A stretch of DNA of 64,000 nucleotides from Larix kaempferi (GCA_027924585.1 BSBM01000151.1:11627501-11691500); one strand, 5' to 3'. Shown: positions 22,600 through 34,645, counted from the stretch's first letter. Numbers and translations: made by a program. Notes: generated by a model not told the origin, from the letters alone.

Positions 22600-22735
22600 A
22601 AGAAATCTAAATGCTGAGCAACAATATATTGTGAAAGAAATAATTTCCAAAAAGAAAAACAACCCGACAAAGCCTATACACTTGTTCCTCACAGGAAGAG
22701 TTGGGCGTCACTTAATATATATATATATATGTGTA
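22600..22735. other. AT-rich spacer with (TA)n
   Basis: Junction region between LINE-A and the gypsy remnant to its right. A (TA) microsatellite sits near 22,711-22,730. No coding or RNA feature seen. Confidence 0.5.
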
Positions 22736-23442
22736 TAAGGATTATATTTTCTTTTTATTTTATTTCAAATTTATAATGGAAAATAAAAAAGGGATAATTA
22801 CTTAGTATGGAGTAGAAGGATTTGGTAGTTTGAACTATGCTACTACAAGGATGAATTTCTTCATTTTCTTTTATTTAATATTTAATCCCTTGAATCATTT
22901 CCTCTAAATAAAGATGGAACAATAAATCAATGCAATACAATCTGAATCATTTCCTTCCTTATAATTGTTTAGCATGTCATTGTAGACATTAGGTTTAGGG
23001 TTAGGCATTTTGCATTGCAAATTGTTCATTAGGGTTAAGGTTTGTGACTCTATAGTATCATTGAAAGATCATATGTGTCTAGCTCCACATGTGTGAATTA
23101 TGAGGGATGACATGGTTTCCACTTGGCATGAGAAGGTCAAAGCATGAGACAACTTCCGTAGATCATAATTTCCTCATATAGGCTTTGATTGAGGTGCCCT
23201 TTGGACCATTCTAAATATCTTTACAAGTACTAACCCTTCGGAAATACAATACACCAATTATAAATTTTGTTGACTATTAAAAAATACATTTTCAAACCCC
23301 AAATAAGTAATTTTCAATTGTGTCCTTACTGAGTGGATTTCATGATCAATATTGAAAATACCTTATATAAATCATTAAGTCTATTTTTCACCCAAAAAGT
23401 ACCAAAAACATGAACAATTATATGGTGGTCCATTTTCAATCA
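22736..23442 (-). repeat. Diverged gypsy LTR, minus strand
   Basis: The reverse complement resembles the gypsy LTRs at 23686, 36633 and 42782. It starts TGATTGAAAATGG, then shows ATGAGGAAATTATG, ACACATGTGGAGCTAG and an AACCCTAA-rich part in the same order. It is the 3' LTR of an older minus-strand element into which gypsy-A inserted. The left limit is uncertain. Confidence 0.65.
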
Positions 23443-23685
23443 TACATCTCCATCTTGAGAGGTGTTTGGTCCCTAAAATAATTTGTTAAAGTAGATAAGA
23501 AAAACCCTCCTCAAGTTATTCCTAGAGTATAAGTTAGAATTCCTTAGAAGTTGTTTTTTTAAGCCAATGTTCATTAGTTTTTGTTAATTTTTTTGGATGT
23601 TTTTGTCTTCATTAAAAAGAATCTGTATTTCATTAACTTGTACTATACATATGACACTAAATCCTCTATAGAAAGTAACAATTGG
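23443..23685 (-). mobile_element. End of the minus-strand gypsy internal region
   Basis: In the minus direction it matches the post-integrase segment of gypsy-A (36,480-36,632): a TACTCTAGG-type stretch, then TATTTTAGGGACCAAA just before the LTR. Its continuation is found at 37,531 onward, the other side of gypsy-A. Confidence 0.65.
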
Positions 23686-24578
23686 TGATATGAAATGGAT
23701 CAATATATAATTTTTCATCTATTTTGGTGTTATTTCGGTGGAACAATTGGATGAATTGGATTGTAGGGCCCATTTTAGGGGTATGTCTTACTTTGCATAT
23801 TTGGGGTCCATAACCTTTCGAGGTCCATTTGAGGGATTAACCAATTTTTTTGGGGGTCAAAAGTTTTTATGCATAGGTCATATTCCCTCGAATCTATTCT
23901 ACACTCTAAGACCTTTCCAATAGTGCAAGAATTACCTATATCATATTCCATATGAGGAAGTTATGCCTCCCACAAGTTGACCAATCCAGATGACCACCAT
24001 GGTATTGAGTGGATTCCACATGAGCTCTTGTTACCCACACATATGGATCTATTCATGTGTGGAATTTCATGAAAATTCTAAAGTCTCCAAAACACTAACC
24101 CTAATCAATAGTTGAGGCATGCAAAAACCCTAAAACTAACCCTAGATGACTATCAAGCTATGTTAAATATCAAGCCCTTAGGAGGAGAAAGGTTTCCATT
24201 ATGATGATGTTATTGTATTATTCCATAGTTGAACAACATTACGTGAGTGGATATTAGAGCATAACAAAGGAAGTAGGAGATCCTATAGTAGCCGTGTAGG
24301 CCACAATGCTAAAGGTGACTCCATAATGAGTACCAGTTTCCTTGTATTTGCATTCATATTGGAGAAGAAAAGAGAAATGTATAGTCCTCTCTTATGGTTG
24401 GGTTTTACCAGGGTATATCTTGTGTTATTTGTGTGGATGCATTATTTTTTTCTAGTTATTTTCCTTCCAGTTCCAATTTATTTATTACTCTGTGGAATTC
24501 AACTAACACAATAATTAAGTTGTAAGATTCATTGTGATGAACTGTTCTAGTGGAGTATCCATGGAATTTTATGGATCA
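23686..24578 (+). repeat. Gypsy-A 5' LTR
   Basis: 893 bp, TGATATGAAATGG to ATGGATCA, three bases before the PBS. Clearly homologous to 36633-37530 and 42782-43680 but with many differences and indels, so it is old. Confidence 0.85.
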
Positions 24579-24581
24579 TAT

Positions 24582-24593
24582 TGGTATCAAAGC
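24582..24593 (+). promoter_or_regulatory. Gypsy-A primer-binding site
   Basis: TGGTATCAAAGC differs at one position from the initiator-Met PBS TGGTATCAGAGC. Confidence 0.85.
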
Positions 24594-24672
24594 TGTTTTA
24601 TTTTGGCTTTTGTGGGAAATTATAGGATCTAGGAGTTGGTGGAATAAATAAAAAATATTCAAACCCCAACCA

Positions 24673-25720
24673 TGATGGATGAGTACGGCGAATAATCAAG
24701 GGGTGAATATGAACAACTATTTACAAAGCTGGGAATACAAGTCGTTGATATCTCACATAATCTGTCAATCTTCATGGTGACTCTACAGAGCAAGTTTGGA
24801 CTTTTCAGTGATTTTGAAGGCTCTATCTCAAAGATCGGTTCAGAGAGGAAATTGGGAGATAAAGGTGACCTAGAAAAGGAGCCGAGGAAAGAATAGCCAA
24901 TCTCTAGTTCCATTACCACTTCCCAACCTTTATGTAAGATGGAAGCGAAAGTGAATATCAATACCTACCAAGTTGAGATCGATGATTTAAAGTTGAATCA
25001 TTGTTTTGACAATTAGAGGTCTATTTTAGTATCCATGACATATATGAGGAGTAGAATATTTCATTTTCTCGATTGAAATTAGAGGGACATGCATTAACCT
25101 AGTGGGAAAGCCACATTGAGGCACTTAAACTAGAGGTGATTTGTTAGTAACTAAGTGGGAGGATTTTAAAACCCTCATAAAGTCCCAATTCTACCTCATT
25201 GGGTATGTAGAGTACCAATGGAACTATGGGCATTACTTTAGGCAAAGGCAAGGGCAAAGTGTGCAAAAGTACACCACCGAATTCAAGAAGATGGCTATTA
25301 TGTTGGGTATCTCATCCAAGAATCTAGATGTAATCCTCAAGTATCTAAGGGGTCTACAAAGTCATTTATGAAAGCAAGTGATGTTCTTCAACCCCAAGAC
25401 AATCAATGAGGCCTGTGTGCAAGCACAATACCTGGAGAATATAGGACACAACAAAGGAAAACCAAGTGGTTCCAAACAAAAAGAGAACCTAGACACTTCC
25501 AAGGAGGGGAAGCACACATGTAAAGGAAAAGATAATAAGCCTATAGCCATGGCACATTAGTGCAAGGATATGAAAAACCGATGTAATCGTTGTAACATCA
25601 ATGGTCACACTAAAGAAAAGTGTTGGATAATACATCTAGAGTTGAACCCTAAGAACTACAAGAAGGATGCCAAGAAGAAGAACCTTCTAGCTATAGATTC
25701 GAGCAAACACATAGAGAGAA
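24673..25720 (+). pseudogene. Gypsy-A gag with CCHC zinc knuckle
   Basis: Starts at the ATG at 24673 but stops after nine codons, then reads EYEQLFTKLGIQVVDISHNL in frame. The core continues at 25141: WEDFKTLIKSQFYLIGYVEY and YTTEFKKMAIMLGI. The zinc knuckle CNRCNINGHTKEKCW lies at 25582-25626. Several stops interrupt. This is the capsid-nucleocapsid region. Confidence 0.85.
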
Positions 25721-25839
25721 GCTAAGATATGGATGAGAATATTATCTCCACTTCAGTGCAGAAGGAGGTGAATTTGAGTTGCCTTCATCAAAAGGAAGAG
25801 AAGGAGATGATAAAAATCTTCCATATCAATATCCAGATC

Positions 25840-26187
25840 TAGAAAACCAAGTTAGATGCTCTATTTTATTTTAGTTCAGAGGCCAATATCATAGCAGTTG
25901 ATCTGTTCATTAAGCTTGGGTTGGAGGTTCATGATCATCTTATCCATTATCCATTTCGATGGGTAAACATGGATACCGAGATTAGGGTCACGAAACAATG
26001 CAAGATCAAATTTGTTGTAAGTGAATATTTTATTGATGAAGTGGAGTTAGATGTAGCACCCCTTGATGTGTGTGATGTAGTGTTTAGAAACCCCTATATG
26101 TATAAGAGGGATGCGGTCTTCATGAGGAGAGAAAAACCAATACTTCCTAATCAAGAATGGGAAGTATTTCATCATCAGTGCACATAA
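25840..26187 (+). pseudogene. Gypsy-A aspartic protease, catalytic Asp lost
   Basis: Reads LDALFYFSSEANIIAVDLFI where a D-S/T-G catalytic triad is expected before SEAN-I. The flanking RVTKQCKIKF and FIDEVELDVAPLDVCDVVF match the retropepsin fold of this gypsy lineage. The active-site Asp and Gly are gone. Confidence 0.82.
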
Positions 26188-26325
26188 AGGTATATCAAAG
26201 ATATCACTAATAAGTGCCAACCAAGCCAAAACGTTGATTATAACAAGTGAGAAATATGTTTTTCTTTTCTTACAAGAGAATCAGATGGGTGATGAATCGA
26301 TAAGAATAAAGGCATCCCTAGATGG

Positions 26326-27177
26326 ATGTACCCGAGAGCAAAAAAATTAGTTGGAGGAGTTTCTACATGCGTATAGAGGAGTGACGTTCTAGGAACCTAA
26401 AGGGATACCACCTAAGAGGGAAGTAGAGCATGGGATACAGATGTTGCTTGAATCCCCATTAGCAATTATTGGGTTGTATAGATAGTATGTTATGGAAGTA
26501 GATGAAGAGAAGAAGAAGTTGCAGCAGTTGCTAGAGAAAGGGATGATTCTACCGAGCACCTCAGCTTGTGGGTCACATATCGTCATCATACCCAGGAACA
26601 ATGAAACTTGGAATATGTGTATCAAATACAAAGATTTGAATAAAATTACACTTAAGAATTGGTACCCTTTGCTAAGGATTGGTGATTTGTTAGACCAGTT
26701 ATAATGTGCCAAGTACTTCACCAAGTTGGATCTCAAATCGAAATACCACTAGGTACATGTCAAAGAGGAAGACACTTGGAAGATTGCCTTTAAGACAAGG
26801 CAAGGTTTGCATGAATGGTTGGTCATGCCTTTTCGTATATGTAATGCACCAACTTATGAGACTGATGAATGATGTTTTACACCCATATTTAGATTCATTT
26901 TTTATAGTGTATTTGGATTATATATTGGTTTATAGAGCATCTACTTGGGAGGATCACATTTCTCATCTCATGCAGGTGTTAGAGTCTCTTAAAAATCATC
27001 AACTGCTATCCAATATCAAGAAATGAGAGTTCGCTAATCAATTCTTGGTCTATTTAGGGTATGTCATTGGTGGAGGGGAATTCAAGATAAACCACGCAAA
27101 GATGGAGACCATTATAAAATGGTTGGTTCCTAGTAATGTCATTGAAGTTAGGAGCTTTATTGGGGAAACATATTGTT
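26326..27177 (+). pseudogene. Gypsy-A reverse transcriptase (5' two thirds)
   Basis: Plus-strand blocks: EEKKKLQQLLEKGMILPSTS, HIVIIPRNNETWNMCIKYKD, then after a stop the KYFTKLDLKS segment, and further FIVYLDYILVY (YLDD changed to YLDY). It ends near the V(T/I)EVRSFIG block, where the Ogre-like element begins. Multiple stops. Confidence 0.88.
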
Positions 27178-29000
27178 AGTGCTAAAAGATGCACTCAGAC
27201 TGCAGAGAGGGCATGGCTAGCACATCTTAAGTTTAAATGACTCGGTTGGAATGTGGTGGATCAAATAGAATAGATTAAGAAAGGGAAAGACAACAAGTTA
27301 ACTGTATATTAGTGTACTTCCATTGGGTGATGGAGTCATAAACACCCTGCTCAGTGAAGGAAATCAAGCTGCATATCAGATACCAAGTTTATATGATGAT
27401 GGATAGAAGATTAAAAGATGTACACAAAGAAGAATGTCTACTAAACCGAGATCCTCTCTGCAGAATAGAACTTGGAAAGATCTTGAACATAAACAATGAT
27501 CAACAAACAAGTCACAGCAGATCCTCTGCTGCTCAAGAATCTGTGAATCAAAGGCAGTTATTGATCCTCAATGTCTGCAATATACTCAAGCAGGATGAAA
27601 ATGCAAAATGGAAAACAAAGACACAATGTGACAGAACAGCTTTCATGAGTCTTTAATAGCATAAATGTTTTCATAACATGCCCCTCGGGGTGACAATGAT
27701 TATATATAGCTTAAAAAATGTTTCCTACAGCTCTCCCGAGCTTCTAAAATTGACCCCCTCTACATTACAAAATGATAGAATATATAGAAATACAACATAA
27801 AAGCAGTTACTGACAATCTAGAGAAAATAAAAATGATATGGGATAAGTTAAAACTGACCCCTCTACATTACAAAATGATAGAATATATAGAAATACAACA
27901 TAAAAGCAATTACTGACAATCTAGAGAAAATAAAAATGATTTGGGATCAGTTGCAAGAGATCTGGAATATTGTGGTCGAAAACCTTCAAATCTGGAATTA
28001 TTCTTTGACTACTGATCTAATCATCAAAAGCTGAGTTCAATTACCCCATCTGGTCTTCAAAATGTCGACTCTTCCTTCTCCGGATATTGAGATGAGATCT
28101 ACATTTTCCATAAGATATGGAATTAAATTCTTCAACACTGCCATGTGTTGAGCAAAATATTATGCCCACTGATCCTCTGTCTGGAAATGTTCATCTGGAA
28201 GTTTGGGCTCGATGTTAATTTTTAACAGAAACTCTGCCACCTTCAATCCTCAGAAACTAAACTATGCATTAAAATCTAGATTTGCTTCTTTGAGTTCTGC
28301 TAGTTGCATTCTCAAATATGAATTTGATCCATTGTTCACTGCTCAAATCATGCCTTGAAGATTGATTTTGCATGAAAATATGGATCTCCAAACTTATTTG
28401 TTGCCAGATGTATGTTGCCTCCTCCTCCTTCGACATATTCTTTATGAAGTGCCAACTTATTTATCTTTGAGAAACTTTGTTGCTATGCTATTTTATCTTC
28501 GTGGAAATCTAGATAATATTTTAAGTAATTTATTCATATTTGAATATGGTCAAATAACATTTGCAATCTGGAAGATGATCCCCTCAATACAATTCCGAGA
28601 ATCCAGAAATTGAGCTTGTGGACATTATTCTTTGACTATGACACTTGGTATGTCTCCTTGGCATTCTCTGTTAATACTTGACCCACACTTGGCATAATTT
28701 AATTTTCAGCAAGAATCTCTGTAGCACTTGGCATTTAGTATTCTCAGGCACTTGGCATTTAGTATTCGGCAGCTTTGATACATTCTGCACTCAGATTCGG
28801 CAGCTTTGATACATTCTGCACTCAGATCCATGAGTTCTCTTTTGATGTCTTATTCCAAATGGACAAAAGAGAATATGTTTTATATGTTTATAAACAATAG
28901 GCTTTTTGGACAAGCATGACGCGCAGTGCATTTGACTTCAACTTGGCTTGACATTTCAACTTAGGCATCCACTAGGTGAACACTTGAGACTATAACGTGG
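27178..29000 (-). repeat. 3' LTR-like end of the Ogre-like element
   Basis: Minus-strand end is TTTTAGCACTAACA. A TATATATAA box lies at 27708-27699. U3 holds a ~103-bp tandem duplication at 27,751-27,957 (ACATTACAAAATGATAGAAT) and a 31-bp one near 28,771-28,830 (CGGCAGCTTTGATACATTCT). The right limit (LTR start and PPT) was not identified. Confidence 0.5.
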
Positions 29001-29135
29001 AGATGGAATTTGACTTGGTAAGAAGATAAGAGATCTAATTTTTATATGATAACCCACTTTATCCTCTTCAAAAGAACTAACACGTAACATATTGAAAGGA
29101 TAATGGATAAAACCATTTTTAACTTTTTTTATAAT

Positions 29136-29189
29136 AAAATTATTATTTTAATAAAAGGTTAAAGGTTACTTTATTAAAATAATAATTTT
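29136..29189. repeat. Perfect 20-bp inverted repeat with 14-nt loop
   Basis: The stem at 29136-29155 is the exact reverse complement of 29170-29189, entirely A/T except for the loop. It lies in non-coding DNA of the Ogre-like element. Confidence 0.85.
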
Positions 29190-29879
29190 TAAAATAAAAT
29201 TCCTAATTTTCAAATTAACAATAAAATAGGACATAAGATAAGGGTTTAAGAAAACAAGACTTATGAGATGAAGTTCCATGAAAGAGATAACTTTCTGGGC
29301 AAACATAGAAAACAAGGCCAAAGACACACATTACGAAATGTCCCAGATGGAAGTTTAAGGCTGACCATGTTGACATTGGAGTAGTCATGGCTTTTCCGAC
29401 ATGCACACTGCCGAACTCTGAAAATTTTGATGGGGCAGATCCTGATACCAACATCTGGCTCTAGCTGGGGATGGAGTCCTACCTGCGAGGCTCCAAGAAC
29501 ATGCAAACCCTGTGCCTTCTATTCATCATTGTTCACAATACCTACTCTGCAAGCTGAAACCAACCACATAATGAAACCAAGTTGTCCTGCAATTGAAAAC
29601 TGAAAATAGCAGTGCCATTCTCCATTGGGTTGGAGTCTTTATTCTACTATCTACTGCAAACCAAATGAAGTTGAAAACAAACTTCACACTGTAAATTGAA
29701 ATCAAAGAGATAAGCTTATTTATTTACATTGCTTACACTAACCAGCTCATCAATTTTGCTAAGGTGTAAGCAAACTTCCAGTTCAACCATTTAAGTAATT
29801 TTGTGATAGAGATAAGCTTCTTTTTGCAGATGATAAACAAATGACACCAAAAGAATAATAGTTGTTGGAAAATTTTCTT

Positions 29880-30300
29880 TGATCAACTATGCTTACTGGC
29901 ACATGTTGATGGTATACCAAACTCCGAGGCTTTGGCACATGTTAATGGTATACCAAACTCTGAGGCTTTAGGAAATTGAGAAAAATAAAATTCCATATAA
30001 TGGACAACAGGATCCTCAAAAACATGAAAAACATATTTCAACTGATGATCTGCAATGAAATCCTTATTTTTTTTCATGGCTGAACATGTTTGGCACATTC
30101 TTTTTGGAAATAGACTGCTTCTCCTGAGATATTTCTGACTCATAATAAGAAATATCGAATCTTTGATCTTCACAAATCACTGGTTGAAATATCTCATCAT
30201 GTACATCGTGCATCATCTCTGCTTCAACATCTTCAAAAGAATGTGATTTAAAACTGTCAATTGTCATATGTTGGCTTATTACATTCAAAAAATATAGAGA
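29880..30300 (-). pseudogene. Degenerate coding remnant downstream of gag in the Ogre-like element
   Basis: Two overlapping minus-strand frames (30173-29883 and 30288-30064) include KASEFGIPLTCA twice, from a 37-bp tandem duplication at about 29,897-29,970. Acidic and unrecognised. It probably represents the spacer between gag and protease. Confidence 0.4.
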
Positions 30301-30391
30301 GAAAGGAAGCTACCTGTTCTTGGTCTTCAACATCACTATCTCCATAATCATCGAATGAAGGAGGATCTTTGAAATATATTTCATGAAAAAC

Positions 30392-31540
30392 CTACTGATG
30401 ACCCTTCTCAACAATGATTTCATTGTTAGATTCATCAACAAAAGTCTGCTGAAAAGACACGTTTTCTTTATACTCACCAGAGACAGGAGCTTGTACATTT
30501 TCACATACATCATAAACAGGCCGATTTGAAAAGATGTTAGCATGATCTTCTACTTCTTTATCTTGAAAAATATCTTCAACTAGATCAAGTCCTTCTTGCA
30601 CGGGACTATCACATGCTTCAAGATCAATAGACACATTCTGAACATCTTTTTGCTGAAAATCAAAACTAGATAAGGTTTCATCAACTAATGAGTCTTCTTG
30701 TGCTTCATAAACAATAAATTCCTTTTCATTATCATAAAATGGAGTAGCCTGATAAATTTGTGATGACAAAAATGCAGATTTCTGTTGTTTTATATCATAA
30801 TCTCTACTACTAGAAACATTTGGGCTAATGAAAAATGCATCTAGAGTATCGTTGTGATCAGCTTCAATATCAGAATGTTGAAATCCTTCCTGCTCTAAAA
30901 TAGAATTAGGAGAAGATACAACAGATAACGAATCTTCTTTCTCTTCCATAGCATAATCATTCCCTTCATCTACACTACTAGAAGAATCAGTTACTAAATA
31001 CTGAGTGTATAATGCATATCCCTCGCAACAATGCTTAAAAAGACACTCAGATGGATAAAATTTCTTGCAATATAAATAAAAAACAGTGTGAAAATCCCTC
31101 AAAGATGAAATACTAGAAGCAGGAAGAGTTTTGTAATAGTGTATCGCATAGCCTTCCAATGAATACATAAACATCTTCATCAATACATCCTCATGATGTA
31201 TATTCAACAGATCCATATATTGATGAAATTTTATTACATGAAGTGCCGGATTGTCCTCTTCCTTCTCTTTGAATCATGGAAGGAAATATCCCCACTCGTC
31301 CATGATAGGTACCTGCATTTAAAAATCCCGGAACAACTGAAAAAGTGAAAGGTGCAAACCTCTGAGCCAGAATGGATTCCATGGCCTTCGACATCTTGAA
31401 TCAATGGAGTTGCCAACAGATCCTTCCTTCGTGGAGTCAGCTGGTGAAAAAATTGTAGTCTAAACCATGTAACCAACCCGTGTTCACCATCAAAGACTGG
31501 ATCTAATCTTTGTTTTTCTCCCAAGGAAGATTTTCTTCAC
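30392..31540 (-). pseudogene. Gag of the Ogre-like element
   Basis: The 274-codon frame 31216-30392 starts MDLLNIHHEDVLMKMFMYSL and reads LPASSISSLRDFHTVFYLYC and KKFYPSECLFKHCCEGY, typical of plant gypsy gag. An acidic linker follows. The N-terminal part lies in other frames upstream: KAMESILAQRFAPFTFSVVP near 31,385 and DEWGYFLPWF near 31,290. At least one frameshift near 31,230 separates them. Confidence 0.75.
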
Positions 31541-32694
31541 TTCTGTCCCCGACAACAATGCTAAAAGATATTAGTCCTAAAGTCTTCAATTAGACTACTG
31601 GGCCACAAAGTTTAGGCACCTCAAATTTAAGGGTTGGTTTAATTGTAGCAATGATGGCTATAAATGATGAGGGATAAAACTTAAATCACAAAGGCTAAAT
31701 AAAGATATAAATTCCATACTAAGATTACAGAATTAAATGAGTCAGGTTTTAAAACCAGTGATGATGCTAAATGAAGGCTAACAGTCCATAAACATTTTCG
31801 TCATGAAAAATATATTGTATAAAAACACTTTTCAAACATGTTTCTTAAAGAATTCATTTGATGTTCGAGCATCCATAAAGAAAACATCTATATGAATGAA
31901 ATTTACAAGCAAAGACTCAAACTGAATCACAGAACATTCAAGCATATGTAAGGCTAAAACCTGGCTCACAATTTGAACAAAAAACACATCTCAACATAAA
32001 GTAGATCCTTATATTAGCAAAATATATGTCTTTAAGAAGTATTGGAAAATCCTCACGACCCTCATAAAAAAGATAACCCCCTGCTTTTGTCTTTCTCTTT
32101 ACAATTTATAGGCATATGTTTTAAAACAGTTTTTTGAAGATCCACTATTCAAGGATCAAATATGCTAAAAATAACTATAACTAAAACATAGGAGAGACTA
32201 GATCAAAAGATAATAACAGTTGGTATATGATGTCGATCAAAGTCTCAGATCAAAGGTAACATTGCCATCTATAACCTTAACACTTATAAAAAAAGGAATC
32301 AATGACTTCATACTCGTCGAGGTGCCTCTGCTAGCAGAGCTAGTCCATCTAAAGCATGTGCCTTTTTCTGAAGACGAGTGCATTCCTTTTGCATCTGACA
32401 AAGCTTCTGTCGGAGCTATTCATTTTCCTTAACAAGTTCAATATTCTTTTGTTGAGCCATCTTCCTTCTCTTTACAACTTCATCAGCTACTTGAACAAAA
32501 TCTACATAGTCTTTATTCATCTCCTGGATATCCTTTTTTATCATCATATTAGCTTGAATTAACTTGTCATTGATTTGGTTAACATGCTTATTTTGTAATT
32601 TAAAATGATTTAATTCTTCGCTTTGTTTTTCTATTATGAATTCTTCAACTGAGAGATCTTGATCTTTATCATCTTTTTTTGGAGTATTATTCTC
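31541..32694 (-). other. Non-coding leader between ORF1-like and gag regions
   Basis: AT-rich DNA with no long sense-strand frame. It carries the TTGTTGTCGGGGAC motif next to the gag start, reminiscent of the TTGCCGGGGA motif at gag starts in related elements. Short coding-like fragments on the plus strand here are shadows. Confidence 0.45.
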
Positions 32695-34140
32695 TTATGA
32701 AGTTGCGTGTTTCTTGGAGGTTTCTCCAATCTCTGGTTCAGTTTTTCCTTTACCCTTATCCTTTGTATCATCAAATCCCAAGACTAATTTCCCTTCAGAG
32801 TTTTCATCTTCAAGACCATCTTTAGCTGGATGATTTTCTTTAACGAGATCTGGGATTTTCTTTAGACTTTGATCAATCTTATCTAACACCTCTTCCAGCA
32901 TGCCCTCCAATTTCTTTGCTTTATGATCTTCTTCATTAGATGAATCTTCAATGCTGATTGTTTCATTCTTCTTAATTTTAGGATCCAATATAGACCTCAT
33001 ATTCAGCCTAAATTGATTGTCTGGTTGAGTTTTAGGCCTTTTATAAATTTTAAGTGGAATTGATGAACAAACAGGAGAACTTTTAAAATTATCAAGAGAT
33101 GAAACTTCAAAAGTACTTTGTTCTGGATTTTCTTCAGTATTCTCTTCCTGTTTATCATCTGCGCTATGCTGAACTTGAAGGATTTCTATTGGACTTTCAT
33201 CAAGCTTAGCAAGAGTTTGTACAACCATTTCCTCTTCAACAGGTTTGAATTCAAAATGATTCTGTTTCCCCTCTTTAGGAACAAGTTCTTGTTCATTACT
33301 TTCTTTTTGATTTTGGATGGAAGATTCCTTTGAAATTTCCTCTGCAATGCCAGTCCAACTTCTTTTTATACAAACAGTTTGTCCTTCATTACATTCAGAC
33401 TTCTTTTGCTCAGTCCCAAAACCAGACCAAAAAAGGAAATGTGACCAGGATCTCTTATACTTCTTCAGTTCTTCAATCACTAATAACTTCACTAATCCGT
33501 GATGGAAGATACTATGACTGCTAAAATTGGAATGATTCTGAACCCTAGCTGCCATTTCTCCCAAGCTTTTCAGGAAAAAGTAGGGTAAATTTAGTCTTTT
33601 AATACCCGCTACATGGACCAAGAACCACATATGATATAAGAACGCTGTCGCAAATATCCCTTCACAGATCACATATCTCTGTACTATCTACAAAACGTCG
33701 CACCATTCCTCTAAAATACAGGTCCTTTGGATTCCCTTACTCCAGTCAGGGTTTATGTGCCGAGAGAGAAGAAACAGGTTATAATCTGTGTCCACCAGAT
33801 GTTTTTTGAACCACCTTTCACCTTCAGGGGACACATCGATTGCAAGTGCAATGGATTCTTCCGTTACTTGGAACTCAAAGCCATCGAAAATTGCAACTGA
33901 TCCTTTGAAATTCAAAGCAAAGTGATTTGTTACCTAAACATTGTGACCCTGAAATATTTCGCACATGGCGAACCTGCTTGGATCCTTTAGCTTGTCATTA
34001 ACACGTGGAAATTTTTTAATCCAATCTATATTTCCAGGTTCAGTTCGGAGCAGTTTTTCGCTAGGTCCGCTCAGTCCACTGGGTCTCTCTTTCTTATCAG
34101 GATCCATCTCCGGCTCTGAATTACGAAAGATGACTACCAA
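32695..34140 (-). pseudogene. ORF1-like protein of the Ogre-like element (three frame pieces)
   Basis: Pieces 34140-33934 (NIDWIKKFPRVNDKLKDPSR), 33915-33688 (GFEFQVTEESIALAIDV, NPDWSKGIQRT) and 33672-32695 read consecutively on the minus strand. The 325-codon third piece includes NLPYFFLKSLGEMAARVQ and a long acidic, lysine-rich C-terminal half. Two stops (near 33,925 and 33,686) split what was one ORF of roughly 480 codons. Function unknown; position upstream of gag matches Ogre ORF1. Confidence 0.65.
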
Positions 34141-34645
34141 TTCTTACTCTCTGTCATGAAACCGTGGTTAAAGAAGAAATCATGTCTGCTAGAGAAAGCA
34201 TTTTCCATTTGAAATGAAGCCAGCGACTTCACATCCAATCAAAATGGGGCAGCCGATAGGATTCTAATGATTCAAATGATTGGAGAATTAAATTGAATCT
34301 TACGGATGCATAAAACAAGACAAACCATTAGAAACGTTTCCCAAGGTTCAGCTCTGTAATGGTTACGAGATATGCGCCTTAAATCAACTCTGTCTATGAT
34401 TTACATTCTGGTAGCGCACGCATCTACAAAAGTAACATCATGTGCTGCCGGAATATACCAAAACCAAACTATGTCATATTGACCCCTCTAAATCTTTATT
34501 TCTTGGGATTAAAAATCAACTCATAATGTTTTTGGAATATAAAAGATACTTAACATTTCAAACATTAGGAGCCAGGCTAACACTAACATAGCTTAAAATG
34601 CAAAGTGAATTCAATTTAAAAATAATTTCAAGCAGTCAAACCAAG
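34141..34645 (-). other. 5' leader remnant of the Ogre-like element
   Basis: No coding or LTR signature recognised. The junction with gypsy-A lies near 34,645, where GTCATTACAACTGGATTGG resumes RNase H. Confidence 0.4.

Larger units (their letters stand above)
18641..22600 (-). mobile_element. LINE-A, 5' segment: ORF1, endonuclease and first half of RT
   Basis: L1-type plant LINE on the minus strand. In order it carries ORF1 (about 22595-20780), an AP-type endonuclease (from 20549) and the RT N-terminal blocks (19377-18641). With the islands at 11157 and 2895 the visible LINE totals about 5.4 kb. Stops and frameshifts show it is dead. The 5' boundary near 22,600 is approximate. Confidence 0.88.
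27178..34645 (-). mobile_element. Ogre-like (Tat-lineage) gypsy fragment with ORF upstream of gag
   Basis: Inserted in gypsy-A between RT and the end of RNase H; the empty counterpart is gypsy-B around 40,700-41,135. The minus-strand order is ORF1-like protein (34140-32695), non-coding leader (32,690-31,570), a TTGTTGTCGGGGAC motif (31,560-31,545), gag (31,540-30,390), degenerate sequence, and an LTR-like end with TATA (27,708-27,699) finishing ...TAACA at 27178. ORF1 before gag is a hallmark of Ogre elements. No pol is visible. The 5' LTR is missing or unrecognised. Confidence 0.65.

Noticed and set aside
22715-22730. (TA)n as a regulatory site
   Set aside because: Simple microsatellite at an element boundary with no supporting context.
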